This document shows positions 32,366-42,460 of a stretch of DNA of 64,000 bases, in pieces (within the stretch, counting starts at the first letter, position 1; the number at the start of each line of letters is the position of its first letter). The notes beneath the pieces are model-generated. The model was given only the letters and a program-made list of their open reading frames with translations, was not told the DNA's origin and searched no databases. The stretch lies in the NCBI RefSeq assembly GCF_020509005.1, contig NC_063016.1, forward strand, positions 4,216,001-4,280,000, written 5' to 3'. Origin of the DNA: Fulvia fulva. Its lineage: Eukaryota > Ascomycota > Dothideomycetes > Mycosphaerellales > Mycosphaerellaceae. The translations under genes were made by a program, and so were the position numbers.

Positions 32366-35300
32366 GGTGGATGGAGGGCTGGGTAAAACGTTGTGATGAG
32401 CTGAGGATGGCGATGGAAGGCGTTACAACGCTCAGATGCGCTGCATTCGCTGTGGTGGTCGTATCGGTCAGTACCTGTGAGGAGGAGCGGCGATCCGAGC
32501 GCTCGCCCAGCTCTGGTTGTGGGCGCTGAAGAGGATGAGAGGACAGCACAAAGAATGCTAACGATAGCTCATGGTTACCTGACACTGTTGCGAGAGCATG
32601 CAGTGCAAATGTCAAGCGTGTAGGTGGTCATCAGGTCGGTGGGTAGAGAGTCTGCCGCCGCTTGGGGATTTCGCTGGAGATGGAGAGCATCTGCTTGCCG
32701 GATCAAGCTCGGCTATCCAGCCAATGACATTGCTCGGCACCACCAAGTCGCGTTTCGCGCGATGTCGGTGTCGCGTGTATGCAAAGCGCGTGGCAATGGC
32801 AATGCCATGTTGCCAGACGATGTCGCGTACGTCTTTCGTCGCCGACGCAGCGTTGTTCTGCTGCAGAATATTGATGTCTTCGTCCGGAGGCAAAAGGAGA
32901 TCAGCTTGGAGAAACAGGAGGGATGTCGAAGAGAATGATGTCAGAAATTCGAGAAAGGAACACGGGTCTGGGCGCCTCGGGGCAACGCCGAGAAAGAAAC
33001 AACAGGAGAAGCGAAGCAATGCTTTCACAGCTATCGGAGATTGCTGCCGAGGTGTTGTCCAGTCGTCGCACACAAGGTGAAGAGCAAGATCCAGCATGCC
33101 AGCAAGGTATCGTAAACCTTGGGCAGCTTTTCGTTGCGCAGCTGCAGCTGTGAGCATCCGTCGTCGGTACGCGGAGAAGTCGCACGTTCGCATCAGCCAA
33201 AAGGGGTCGCAGTCGCAGTATGTATAGTTGTCCTGGTGGTGATGATGGACATGGACTCGATATCGCAGTTTCAATACATGTTCCTTACTTCAGATCGGAG
33301 GCACAAAGCCTTGAAAGACACACAAGAAGGTTTGCTTGTCATGATGAGCTGCTGTATAGCATGAGGCCACCTGCCGTGTATAACCGCTACTTCGACAACA
33401 GCCGACGGCTCTTCTGCCGATGGACGCTCGAGCGCATCTCTCTCACGCGCCTTGCATTGCACGACGTTTCAACCTGTTAGAAACATACAATTAGCCCTCC
33501 AGAAGAAGACAGTGCAGGTGTCGTTGCACAGCGGTCTACGAACACTAGGGTCCACTCTACCTCTCACGACAGTCTCGAACTTGAAAAGAGGTGGTTGCTT
33601 GCATAGCAGCAGTATCATTACTCGAAAGCTATGATAGATCACCGTGGCGCAGCGACTGCTCAGGAAGTGGAAGCATGTGAAGCGCACCAACAACAAGATG
33701 CCTCGGGAGAATTCTGGCTCTCTGCACTCAGGCAGATAGTACTATAATCGACAGCATGTTGTCCAGTCAAGCGGAGCATTGACGAACATTTTGAGTCTTC
33801 AACCGTGCCACTGCAATCATGCTACCTGCTCTCTGTAACTTCCCAGTGTACGAGCTAAAGAGCAGTAGCCGACATGTATCTTCGGCAGCCCGGCGTCGTC
33901 CTCGTGGATATCTTGTGGCAGCCAGTGGGCCACGTTTGTTCGCCATCGTAATCTGCCCCCGATAGAGCAATTCGCAGGATACGCCTCCGGGGTATCGACA
34001 GACTTCATTGACCGATAAATCAAGTGGTCTGGTTCCCTGCCAGCTTGTGGCCTCGGGCTTCCGTGAACAAATCCACCACACTGGCCGCTGGAGCAAAGGA
34101 TCGAGCCAATGGTGGTTCCTTCATGTACGGCCAGCGGTACATTCGGTACTACAGTCTGGGTGTTACGATTCTAGTTGCCACTCCGCGGGTTGTCCCACCA
34201 TTGCGACTCCGGTCCACAGTGAAGTTTCGATACAGTTCGTCATCCTGGCCTCGAGATCCTGCTATGACAGCGGCTTGGTGCCGACGGAATGGAAGCATGA
34301 GAATCTTGGTCGCTGTAGACCGTCGTGTCTCTACTGGCGCCAGGAGAGTAGGCAGGTTATCAATTGTGTTGCTAATCACGACCGGACCGGCGTTACAAAA
34401 CTCGTGCTTGCCGTCAGAAATGACTGCACAGTGCATGTATCTTTCGGAAGTGTCGTCTCTTTGAGGTCCTCGAAGCATACTTACGGATTCCGGCGCCTCT
34501 GCGAAGCCTGATGATCTTTATCGCCTGATGATCTTTATGCACCTACCTGCTTGCGAATCATCGATGCCTTCATGTATGGCAGTCAGCACAGCCACAATGG
34601 GATGAAGTGTAAGCAAACATGTACCAACGAAAGGGCAGCTGACGAGTCTTTGTAGACGTGTCATACGGAGACCGGTATAGTTGGTCTTTCCACGCGTCAG
34701 GGCAGGCACAAACATGGTTGCCGTCAGGATGTGCAGTCTCCGCGTCGTCTTATGTATTCTCTTCAACGTTGTTGGCGCCTTGTTTGATCATGTAGTTCGA
34801 ATCATTCGGCCCGGTACCCGGTGACAGGAGAAGATGATATGGTAAGGTTGAGCATCTTGGCAACAACTATGTCCGTACCCACGAAGCATGTGACCAATGA
34901 ATCTCCGGCAGAAGTGAACTTGTATAGCAAGGTCCGGAAGCATGTTGAAGCTCTTATCACTTGGCTAGCAGCAGGCAAGAAGCAATTCGAAGGACAGAGT
35001 CAAGCAAGATCGTCCGTACCAGCACAGAGGTACAAGGTGTCGTCAGCGAAGAGATCCGGTCCAAGCTGCAGAGCTGATCCTGTGTACGTAAGACCCCTTA
35101 CATGAGCTTCGATAAGGCCCCGAACATGCACACAACAAAGCATGATGCATCTTCGGAATGCAAAGAGACTTCCGGATGATCGACGTTGCCGCGCCTCTGT
35201 GTGAAGTACGACCCCCAATGCGTGACCAGCCAAGGCAGCCAAGCAGTTGCAAGAAGCAGTACTAAAACGCATCAGTAAAGTCTGAAGTCGTCAGCGAGGC

Positions 35301-35639
35301 GTGGATGGAGTGTGGGCGTGGAATATGGCACGCTCGTGCAACACTGATGTTCCTCTGCGATCCGCAGCTTGAGCCAAGCAGTCCAAGGCTTGGCCTAGAC
35401 GATGCCAATCAAATTTGTGTGCATCTTGGTGGCTGTCACGCAGTGGTAGCCTGGTAGGCCTATCTCATCGTACAGGCCGGAGGCCGGTTGAATGGTGCTC
35501 TGCGGTGGTAGGGTCAGTGGTATATGTGTCTCAGGACCTCCTTGTGTAAGTTTCTCGTCCATCGCTGCAGGTCCCTCCAGCAGGACAGTAGCATGCCAAT
35601 CTGGCCATCGCCATAGCTTCGGCACAGCACACACTCACC
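32366..35639. other. 3.3-kb gene-poor interval
   Basis: No gene is supported. The longest frames are a minus-strand one of 220 codons (33274-32612) and a plus-strand one of 167 codons (34008-34511). Both overlap equally open frames on the other strand and have Cys/Arg/Ser-rich composition typical of chance frames. A spliced gene without strong domains could be hidden here. Confidence 0.4.
34506..34538. repeat. Two-copy tandem repeat, 17-bp unit
   Basis: GCCTGATGATCTTTAT occurs twice in direct succession with a 17-bp period (34506-34521 and 34523-34538). It has no evident function. Confidence 0.7.
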
Positions 35640-37784
35640 ATGACGGCTCCGGCTGCTGCTGGCCTCTTCGTCGTCCGCCAGTGGGACAATGCTGGGCGGC
35701 TGAAGCTGGAGATGGTCATCGATGCGGATGCGGAGACTAATGATGACGAGGCAGGATCCGCCGACAACAACAGGAGGGCAAGTGTTGCTTCGCCGCGCTT
35801 TCTCGCCGGTGACCTCGACACGCTGTACAAGCGACACGACTCTGGCTTCGACGACTATTACCATCATCACAGCAGCACATCTGAGAAGGATCTTATCGCG
35901 GCGCTGAACGCCAAGCAAACGCGCTCTCCCGGCAAATCGAGGCATCTGATGAAGCGGCGTGCTGCTGCCACCTCCGCCGGCGCTTCTTCTTCCACACAAT
36001 CGAGCTCAGCGCAGTCCAGCATGAGCCTCGAACATCCGCATCACATCCACCCCGTCCACAACACCTACCGCCTACCGCTCACCATGCCGGACACTCCCCC
36101 GGAACGTGAAAAGAAGCCCGGCTTCTTCAAGCGACTGGGCCACTCGCGGCGCAAAAGTCAGATGCCACCGCCGTCGCAGTCGCAAACTCCCTCACCTGAG
36201 CAGTCACGACCGGGCACCGCTGACGACCGGTTTACCACCGCTCCCAGCACAGCAAAACCCGCCGCACCTCTCAACGTGCCGAGATCTGTACTGCGATCAC
36301 CGTCATCTACAAATGGACATGGCCGCCAGCAGAGCGTCGAAGATGCACCTGCCTTACAGCTGAATGGCCACCACGATCAATTCGCAGATGCAGATGCAGA
36401 AGCAACGTTTTATCCACATGGCTTGACCCCGCTCGGCTCTCCAAAAAGCACGAAAGGACGTGTGAAATGGGACCCCGAAAATTCCGGCGACAATCTCCCA
36501 ACCAGGCCGCGCCGAGCCAGCTCAGCCGCGACTCACGGCCGAAGATCTTCAATTTACTCGAAAGCAGCAGATGGCGAGCACCATGGCGGTGTCAATTCTG
36601 GAGCTGGTTCCAAAGCACGAAGGTTGTCCATTCATTTGCCCGAGGAGTTCATCGTCGACGAATGCCCATTGGAAGAATTTTTCACATTCATCGATCGCAA
36701 ACTACAGAAGGACATTGGCGAAGGCGGTGCAGCGACTGTGAAGCTTATGGAAAGCAAGAATGCAGGTGTTTGCACGAGTAAGAAGAAGCACGTCTTTGCG
36801 GTCAAGCAATTCCGTCCATGGGAACCCGAGGAGGAAGACGAGCATGACTACGAGCAGAAGATAAAGTCTGAGTTCGCCATCTCAAAGGCCTGTCAACATC
36901 CAAATATCGTGGAAACTTACCGACTGTGCCAATCGAAAGACGGCCAGTGGCATCATGTGATGCAGTATTGCGAACTGGGCGATTTGAATGATCTCATCAA
37001 CAAGGAGTTCTTCAACCAAGAGGACAAGGACTGCATGTTCAAGCAGCTTGTGAGAGGAGTGGCTTATCTTCACGAACGAGGCATTGCGCATCGCGACCTC
37101 AAGTCAGAAAACTTGCTGGTCACAGGGGACGGATGCTTGAAGATTGCAGACTTTGGCACAGGAGAAGTCTTCAACGGCGATCATCCTGGGGTGCGAAATT
37201 GTCGACGACAGAGCATCATCAGCCCTGATGCGCCAGTGCGGAAGAGTCCGCCAGGCTGGGTTGGCAGCAAGCCTTATATGGCTCCGGAAATTATACAACG
37301 GAAAGGAGAGTACGACGCAAGGGCTGCGGATGTTTGGTCTGTTGGAATTTGCTATATCACGTTGTGCTTCGGTGGCACCCCATGGGAGTCGGCTGATCCA
37401 TCGTGCAAAAACTTCAGCATCTACATGAGTACCTGGGACAGCTGGCTGGACAAGTACCCGGACGGTGAGATCTGCAAAGGCCGTGAACTCCCAGCCTTCG
37501 TCTACACGAGGCAATTCATGCAATTGGGCGATGTAGGCACCAAGACCATGGTCTTCGGCATGCTACACCCAGAGCCCGATAAGCGCTGGGGCATCCAGGA
37601 CATACTCGAGTGGAAGACAGTCACCGAGTTTGCCTGCTGTCAACAGACAGGCTACAGCGACGACATCAAGAAGCGCCAAAAGAAGGCGCTACATAACCAC
37701 AAACCACCGACTGGAAAGGTCAAGAGTCCCGGAAAGACCCCAACCAGAGCGAAGACGGGTCTCCTGAAACCCAGTCACAAGTGA
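35640..37784 (+). CDS. Serine/threonine protein kinase, Hal/NPR type
   Basis: A single exon encodes 714 residues. The first 325 residues are low-complexity (Ser, His, Pro rich, basic patches). The kinase domain covers about 340-670: glycine loop GEGGAATV (360-367), VAIK-type lysine Lys389 (VFAVKQF), catalytic loop HRDLKSEN with Asp486, DFG as ADFGTG (504-506), and activation end GSKPYMAPE. The loop between DFG and APE is long. Kinases of the yeast Hal4/Hal5/Npr group, to which this shape and the DFGTGEVF motif point, regulate plasma-membrane transporters such as potassium and nutrient permeases. The ATG at 35640 follows CACC and opens the long frame. The C-terminus is basic. Confidence 0.88.
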   Translation: MTAPAAAGLFVVRQWDNAGRLKLEMVIDADAETNDDEAGSADNNRRASVASPRFLAGDLDTLYKRHDSGFDDYYHHHSSTSEKDLIAALNAKQTRSPGKSRHLMKRRAAATSAGASSSTQSSSAQSSMSLEHPHHIHPVHNTYRLPLTMPDTPPEREKKPGFFKRLGHSRRKSQMPPPSQSQTPSPEQSRPGTADDRFTTAPSTAKPAAPLNVPRSVLRSPSSTNGHGRQQSVEDAPALQLNGHHDQFADADAEATFYPHGLTPLGSPKSTKGRVKWDPENSGDNLPTRPRRASSAATHGRRSSIYSKAADGEHHGGVNSGAGSKARRLSIHLPEEFIVDECPLEEFFTFIDRKLQKDIGEGGAATVKLMESKNAGVCTSKKKHVFAVKQFRPWEPEEEDEHDYEQKIKSEFAISKACQHPNIVETYRLCQSKDGQWHHVMQYCELGDLNDLINKEFFNQEDKDCMFKQLVRGVAYLHERGIAHRDLKSENLLVTGDGCLKIADFGTGEVFNGDHPGVRNCRRQSIISPDAPVRKSPPGWVGSKPYMAPEIIQRKGEYDARAADVWSVGICYITLCFGGTPWESADPSCKNFSIYMSTWDSWLDKYPDGEICKGRELPAFVYTRQFMQLGDVGTKTMVFGMLHPEPDKRWGIQDILEWKTVTEFACCQQTGYSDDIKKRQKKALHNHKPPTGKVKSPGKTPTRAKTGLLKPSHK

Positions 37785-38114
37785 GCGCTGCACAAACATT
37801 TTCTGTTTGTCCTTTGTACATATCGTTGCATTTTCTTGACGGGCGTTCAGCGTCACAAGCCGCCACCATATTGGAAATGGTTGTCCACTTGCACGGCAGA
37901 AATGATACCCAAATACATGCCACGCACCATCACTCACAATCCCACTCCCGCACGCACAAAGCTTCTATGATTCGCTCCAGCTAAAACCAATGTTCTCACA
38001 GACCAGCCCGCTTCATCACCAACATTTCGAAATGCGTACTTAAACGCTGTCGATCGATCCCGAACCTCGCAACACATAGCCACAACGGCCATCACAATCC
38101 CACGCCGACACGTC
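37785..38114. other. Spacer between convergent genes
   Basis: This is 330 bp between the kinase stop and the stop of the spermine-synthase-like gene. It is probably 3' UTRs; nothing else was seen. Confidence 0.5.
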
Positions 38115-39893
38115 CTACCAAAGCTCCCAGACGGCATCAGGCAACACCTTTCGCATGATATGCCAATGCCGAACCGCACTCTCAACCTGCTGCTTGGCAT
38201 GCTTGCCCACATCGCCAAGCTCCAAGACTGCACCATCGGGGATCAGCGCTTGCGCTTTCTTCGGTGCGTTGTACAACGCGTCACCGTGTTTCAGCGGCGG
38301 CACTTGCGTCAGATGTCCTTGACCGGTGTGCGTCGCAGACACTGCAGGGAACGGGATTTCATGTTCGGGTTTCGGCATCATGTAGTGCTGTCTACTCTTG
38401 CTGCCCAAGAAGTCGGCAGCTGTGGGTCTGCGGAATGCGATGGGACCGGGACTGTTACGGCAGAAGACGACCATGTTCAGGAAGTCTGAGTTGCCGTGTT
38501 GCTCTTTCGATTCAGGAAGCCCGTCGCGGTAGATCTTGCATTGGTGCGAGAATGTTTTGGAAATGGTGTGGAGTACGAGGCGTGTCAGAGGGACTGACAG
38601 GTCGCCTGCGTAGTTTAGGGCTATCACACCGTTGTGCGTGAGGAGGCTGCGGAGATTTGTGAGGAACTGTGTTGTGAAGAGGATCAGTGGCTCGGCGCCG
38701 CCGGTGAAGACATCGTGGATGATGTAGTTGTAATTCTTCCCTTCTTCCTGCGCTACCGCATTCTCCACCCATGAGACGGCATCCTGAATGACTGAGATGT
38801 GATTTGTAGGTAGACCGAAATACTTTGTGGCAAAGTCGTGCACAACAGGGTCCAGCTCGATGGTAGTGGTGTTGATTCCATGTGAGACAAATGCCTTGGG
38901 TGCTGTCCCAATTCCTAGTCCTATGATGAGGGCGTGCGCTTCTGTGTCTGGGATCACTGAGTTGACTTGTAACAGTCGGACGGCTTCGAGCATCTCGAAC
39001 ACGGCATAGATCGGTTCATTGACTTTCCATCCTTCTTTCTTCTTGCGCTGTTCTGTCAGAAGCCATTCGCCGCCAAGGAGGGAATGGTCGCAGCGCATTA
39101 CTCGGTATTGTTGCTCCGAGCTGTCGAGGATTGAGATATAGCCGGTGTTGGACCATTGTCGATCCACCAGTGTCCAGTTGTGCGGTTGCAGCGCGAGGTC
39201 AACTGAAGCGCGAGTGTAGTGTGGGTTGAGTAGTACTGTGAGGCCCAACGCTGGTGCACCCAAAAGCACCAGCCGAGAAGGATGTAATACAGCATAAGCA
39301 AACGCTAGCGCAAGCTGCAGGTCAACAGGTGTCAAGACCAATCCTGGTATTTGCCATATGTGCTCTGATGCTAGCCGCGAGAACATCTGCTCGAGCAAGT
39401 ACAGCGGGAAGGCCAGTACGCCGGCTATTACCACCAGCGCGGCTGCACGAGGCATGTATTTGTGAGGCTTGAATTCCTCACACATCTCTGCGATGGCATA
39501 TGCTGATGGTATCAGGAGCAGATGGCAACTTAGGGAGCCAGTCAAAACAGGGCCTCCAACAGGCCCTAGCTGGCCGCTGAGTGGTAGAATCCAGCTTTGT
39601 ATGACTGGAATCCATGCAGCCAATGCTGCCAAATAAGGCAATTGACGTTCCGCAATTCGCACATTTATGATCTTAACCATGAAGCCAAAAGCGTAGGACA
39701 GCAGCATCATGGTCTTGTGGTTTACCGATGATGGTATGGCGCCATATACGGGTGCCAAAGTAAGCTGCGATATTGGCGAGATGGCTGCTGTGGCAAGCAG
39801 TAGGACTGTAAGGCGTAGCAGACGTATTGTCGTTGACCATGGTGCAGGCTGTGGGGTCTCAAGAGTCTTGCCATTCTGATGCTTTGGCGCCAT
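38115..39893 (-). CDS. Membrane spermine/spermidine-synthase-like protein
   Basis: A single exon encodes 592 residues from the ATG at 39893 (an in-frame ATG at 40043 would add 50). The N-terminal 260 residues hold about seven hydrophobic segments, beginning IRLLRLTVLLLATAAISPI. The C-terminal part is a Rossmann methyltransferase-like fold of the spermine-synthase family: LIIGLGIGTAPKAF (nucleotide-binding glycines), IELDP (acidic residue), and YIIHDVFTGGAEP at the position where true spermidine synthases carry the catalytic aspartate motif. That motif and the lack of polyamine-pocket residues argue against ordinary spermidine synthesis. Similar fused proteins are common in filamentous fungi; their substrate is unknown to me. 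It shares a 540-bp divergent promoter with haspin. Confidence 0.8.
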   Translation of the reverse strand: MAPKHQNGKTLETPQPAPWSTTIRLLRLTVLLLATAAISPISQLTLAPVYGAIPSSVNHKTMMLLSYAFGFMVKIINVRIAERQLPYLAALAAWIPVIQSWILPLSGQLGPVGGPVLTGSLSCHLLLIPSAYAIAEMCEEFKPHKYMPRAAALVVIAGVLAFPLYLLEQMFSRLASEHIWQIPGLVLTPVDLQLALAFAYAVLHPSRLVLLGAPALGLTVLLNPHYTRASVDLALQPHNWTLVDRQWSNTGYISILDSSEQQYRVMRCDHSLLGGEWLLTEQRKKKEGWKVNEPIYAVFEMLEAVRLLQVNSVIPDTEAHALIIGLGIGTAPKAFVSHGINTTTIELDPVVHDFATKYFGLPTNHISVIQDAVSWVENAVAQEEGKNYNYIIHDVFTGGAEPLILFTTQFLTNLRSLLTHNGVIALNYAGDLSVPLTRLVLHTISKTFSHQCKIYRDGLPESKEQHGNSDFLNMVVFCRNSPGPIAFRRPTAADFLGSKSRQHYMMPKPEHEIPFPAVSATHTGQGHLTQVPPLKHGDALYNAPKKAQALIPDGAVLELGDVGKHAKQQVESAVRHWHIMRKVLPDAVWELW

Positions 39894-40433
39894 GTTGGTT
39901 ACTCTATCGGCTTTGTTGACAGGCAATGCGTGATCTTCAGGCGGCCAGGTCCATATATGGCGAGAGAATGGTGCTTCCCGGCCTCGAATTGCAGGTCGTG
40001 GCGTCGAGTCTGTTGATGAGCATCGATGAAGATGGAGGAACACGAAGGAAGTGGACGCGTTCTATACTCGAAACAATGGTCTCAAGCAGTCAAGCACCGA
40101 CAGCGCCTACCTCGATGTCCATCGCGTGCAGCCCTGGCAGGACTACGAACTTCAGTGCCAACATGTGACTGTGAGACTAGATGCGACGCATAGATTTGAT
40201 GATAACAACATTGAACAAGATGTCTCCAGTCGTGGATCGAACACCGGTCGTGACTTCTCTCCGGTTGGGGGGCGGTTCCTGCTGCCCCGTGTCGAGGCTT
40301 ATCGATTGTTGCTATCCGACTTCCGCAGTAAACAGACTCTTGGAGCTCGAGCACATGCACCGACCAGGATGCTCGTGAGACGACAGGCTCGGTTTGGAGG
40401 CAGATACGACTACAGAATCACCGGGTTGTCATA
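39894..40433. other. Divergent promoter (spermine-synthase-like / haspin)
   Basis: This is 540 bp between two divergent starts. A plus-strand frame from 40051 ends at TAA 40432-40434, overlapping the haspin ATG. It lacks protein character and is treated as chance. Confidence 0.45.
40055..40060. promoter_or_regulatory. MluI cell-cycle box (ACGCGT) upstream of haspin
   Basis: An exact ACGCGT hexamer lies about 375 bp upstream of the haspin ATG. In yeasts this box binds MBF and drives G1/S transcription. Haspin is a mitotic kinase, so cell-cycle control is reasonable, but a single hexamer may be chance. Confidence 0.3.
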
Positions 40434-42284
40434 ATGCCTCGCCAGCAAGTATACGGAAAACGCTCTCGAGCAATATACGATGCCCTCCCAGCACCGCTTT
40501 CGAGCCCGGAACAACAACTGCCAAAGCCAGTCAGGACCAAGAAGTCGAGTGCAGCACCGAAAGAGGTAGAGCGAAAGCAAGAAGCGAACGTTGCAGTAAG
40601 GAGGTCACCGCGGAAAGCACTTGGCGAGAAGAGTCATAATGCAGTAGTACTGCCGGTCGAGGCAGTGCGATATGCGAAAGGGACGAATCAGCCTCGAGTA
40701 AAGCGGAAAGGACACATCGTGTGGGACAGTGAGGATGAGGAAGAAGAAATTAAGCCGGTACAGGAGCGAGACCAGGTGGAAGAGGAAGATCTTCTGAGTG
40801 GTATAAAGTCGTTGAAGTTGGACACCGCGACCGCAGCCCTGGAATTCGATGCCCTCGAGCAAGCTACGAAATGCATGGGAGGTCTCTCGTTACATCCGCA
40901 CAATTCAGAACCCTCGACGATCGAGTTGGAGCAGTCTACCCCGTTAGAGCCGTCAGCAGATTCTCTCAATGAGTACGAAGAGCATTGCGGCACACTGCTG
41001 GACCTTTCATCACATCCCTTGACCTGCTTCGAGACGTGGTCGGAACAGCTCTCGGAACACTTCGCCGTGACCAAGATAGCTGAGGCATCGTTTGGCGAGG
41101 TATATCGACTGAGCCTTCACGAAGATATGTCGGCTTTCGCCAGCACAGACGAATCAGTCTTTAAGGTCATCCCTCTCAAGGCACCAGAAAGCACTCTCCC
41201 GGTGGACAAACGGAAAAGGAAGGCTGCAATGACCAAGCAAGACAACATGACCGCACCGGGCGACGTTGCTACAGAAGTCAAAGTCCTTCAGCGAATGAGC
41301 GCAATACCAGGCTTCACCAACTTTCGAGACGTGCGAATACTACAAGGACGACCGCCGGCAGCCTTTGCTCAAGCCTTCAAGAATTGGAACACAGCCCAAA
41401 GAAGAAAGAAGAAGGATCTCAGTCATTTTCCGGACCCCTCAAAGAAGACCAGCTACACCGACGATCAGCTCTGGGCCGTGATAGAGATGCAAGACGCCGG
41501 CACAGACCTCGAACGCCTCGTAGAAGAAGGCCTGACCACCTCAATCTTGAGCATTTGGGATATCTTCTGGCAAGTCGTCCTCACGCTCGCAAAAGGCGAA
41601 GAAGGCGCCGAATTCGAACATCGCGACTTGCATCTCGGCAACATCTGCGTTCGCTCCTCAACCCCATCCTCGACCGAGGAGATAGACCCAACCCGGCACC
41701 TCAACTTCACCTCGCACGAAACAACAATTATAGACTACACCATCTCCCGATGCCTCATGTCTCCACCCACCAACGAAATCGCCTACCAAGACCTCACCCG
41801 CGACCCCGCCATCTTCGAGGGCGATAGTACAGATGAATATCAATACGATATATACCGCTACATGCGCGGCGCGCTCTACTTCGACGAAGCACTCGCAGAC
41901 TGCCACAAGCTCCAGACCGAGATGGACGCCAGTGGAAGGACTTGGGAACAGTATCATCCTCAGACGAATCTTGTGTGGTTACATCTGATTCTGTATAAAT
42001 TGCTCGAACAGATCGAAAGGCCTAGTCAACAGAAAGCGCCGAGCAAGAAGAGGAAAGAGGAGTACGCGGTCTGGAAGAGAGGGAAGGAGCTGGAGAAGGT
42101 TTTACTGAAGGTACAGGATTTCTTGGATCCTGCCTCGATCATTGCCAATGGGATCTGTTCCGCTGGAGACCTTGTGGTTCTTGCGTTGCAGGAGGAGTGG
42201 CTTGGTGTCGAGGATGTGGTAGGACATCATTGCGGCGGGGACGAGTCTGCTCTCATATCGCAATTGGACGGGTTGGAGTTGTGA
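40434..42284 (+). CDS. Haspin-like histone H3 Thr3 kinase
   Basis: A single exon encodes 616 residues. The N-terminal 190 residues are basic, then acidic. The kinase domain (about 205-600) has the atypical haspin features: glycine loop KIAEASFGEVYRL, lysine Lys244 in VFKVIPL, the catalytic loop FEHRDLHLGNI (Asp398), and DYT in place of DFG (TIIDYTISR, Asp434). The DLHLGN loop and DYT motif distinguish haspin from canonical kinases. Haspin phosphorylates H3 Thr3 at centromeres in mitosis to recruit the chromosomal passenger complex. A Lys/Arg-rich insert (about 255-330) separates N-lobe elements. The start agrees with a conserved basic beginning, MPRQQVYGKR, of the kind seen in fungal haspins. 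Confidence 0.92.
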   Translation: MPRQQVYGKRSRAIYDALPAPLSSPEQQLPKPVRTKKSSAAPKEVERKQEANVAVRRSPRKALGEKSHNAVVLPVEAVRYAKGTNQPRVKRKGHIVWDSEDEEEEIKPVQERDQVEEEDLLSGIKSLKLDTATAALEFDALEQATKCMGGLSLHPHNSEPSTIELEQSTPLEPSADSLNEYEEHCGTLLDLSSHPLTCFETWSEQLSEHFAVTKIAEASFGEVYRLSLHEDMSAFASTDESVFKVIPLKAPESTLPVDKRKRKAAMTKQDNMTAPGDVATEVKVLQRMSAIPGFTNFRDVRILQGRPPAAFAQAFKNWNTAQRRKKKDLSHFPDPSKKTSYTDDQLWAVIEMQDAGTDLERLVEEGLTTSILSIWDIFWQVVLTLAKGEEGAEFEHRDLHLGNICVRSSTPSSTEEIDPTRHLNFTSHETTIIDYTISRCLMSPPTNEIAYQDLTRDPAIFEGDSTDEYQYDIYRYMRGALYFDEALADCHKLQTEMDASGRTWEQYHPQTNLVWLHLILYKLLEQIERPSQQKAPSKKRKEEYAVWKRGKELEKVLLKVQDFLDPASIIANGICSAGDLVVLALQEEWLGVEDVVGHHCGGDESALISQLDGLEL

Positions 42285-42460
42285 TGCTTTCATTGTTACC
42301 GGGTTACGTTTCCGTACAATTGAGCGTTCTCGTTCTGCATAGCGTGGCAGTCGGGCTTCCATTTATACTCTCGGGTAACCTATTGAGTTTCTGATTTGGC
42401 TCTTGTGCATATTATACCACGAGCTTCATTTCACAGGCCAGAGCGTTGCTCGCCTTCTTC

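Noticed and set aside
32612..33274. 220-codon minus-strand frame
   Set aside because: Longest frame in the gene-poor interval, but the plus strand is also open for 160 codons and the sequence resembles no protein family.
34008..34511. 167-codon plus-strand frame
   Set aside because: Ser/Cys/Arg-rich, with a second plus frame and a minus frame of similar length over the same bases.
40225..40265. tRNA T-arm-like sequence (GTTCGATCC on the minus strand)
   Set aside because: Only three of five stem pairs form and no acceptor or anticodon stem could be built around it.
40051..40434. 127-codon frame abutting the haspin ATG
   Set aside because: Lies in the divergent promoter and lacks protein character; the overlap of its stop with the ATG is probably coincidental.
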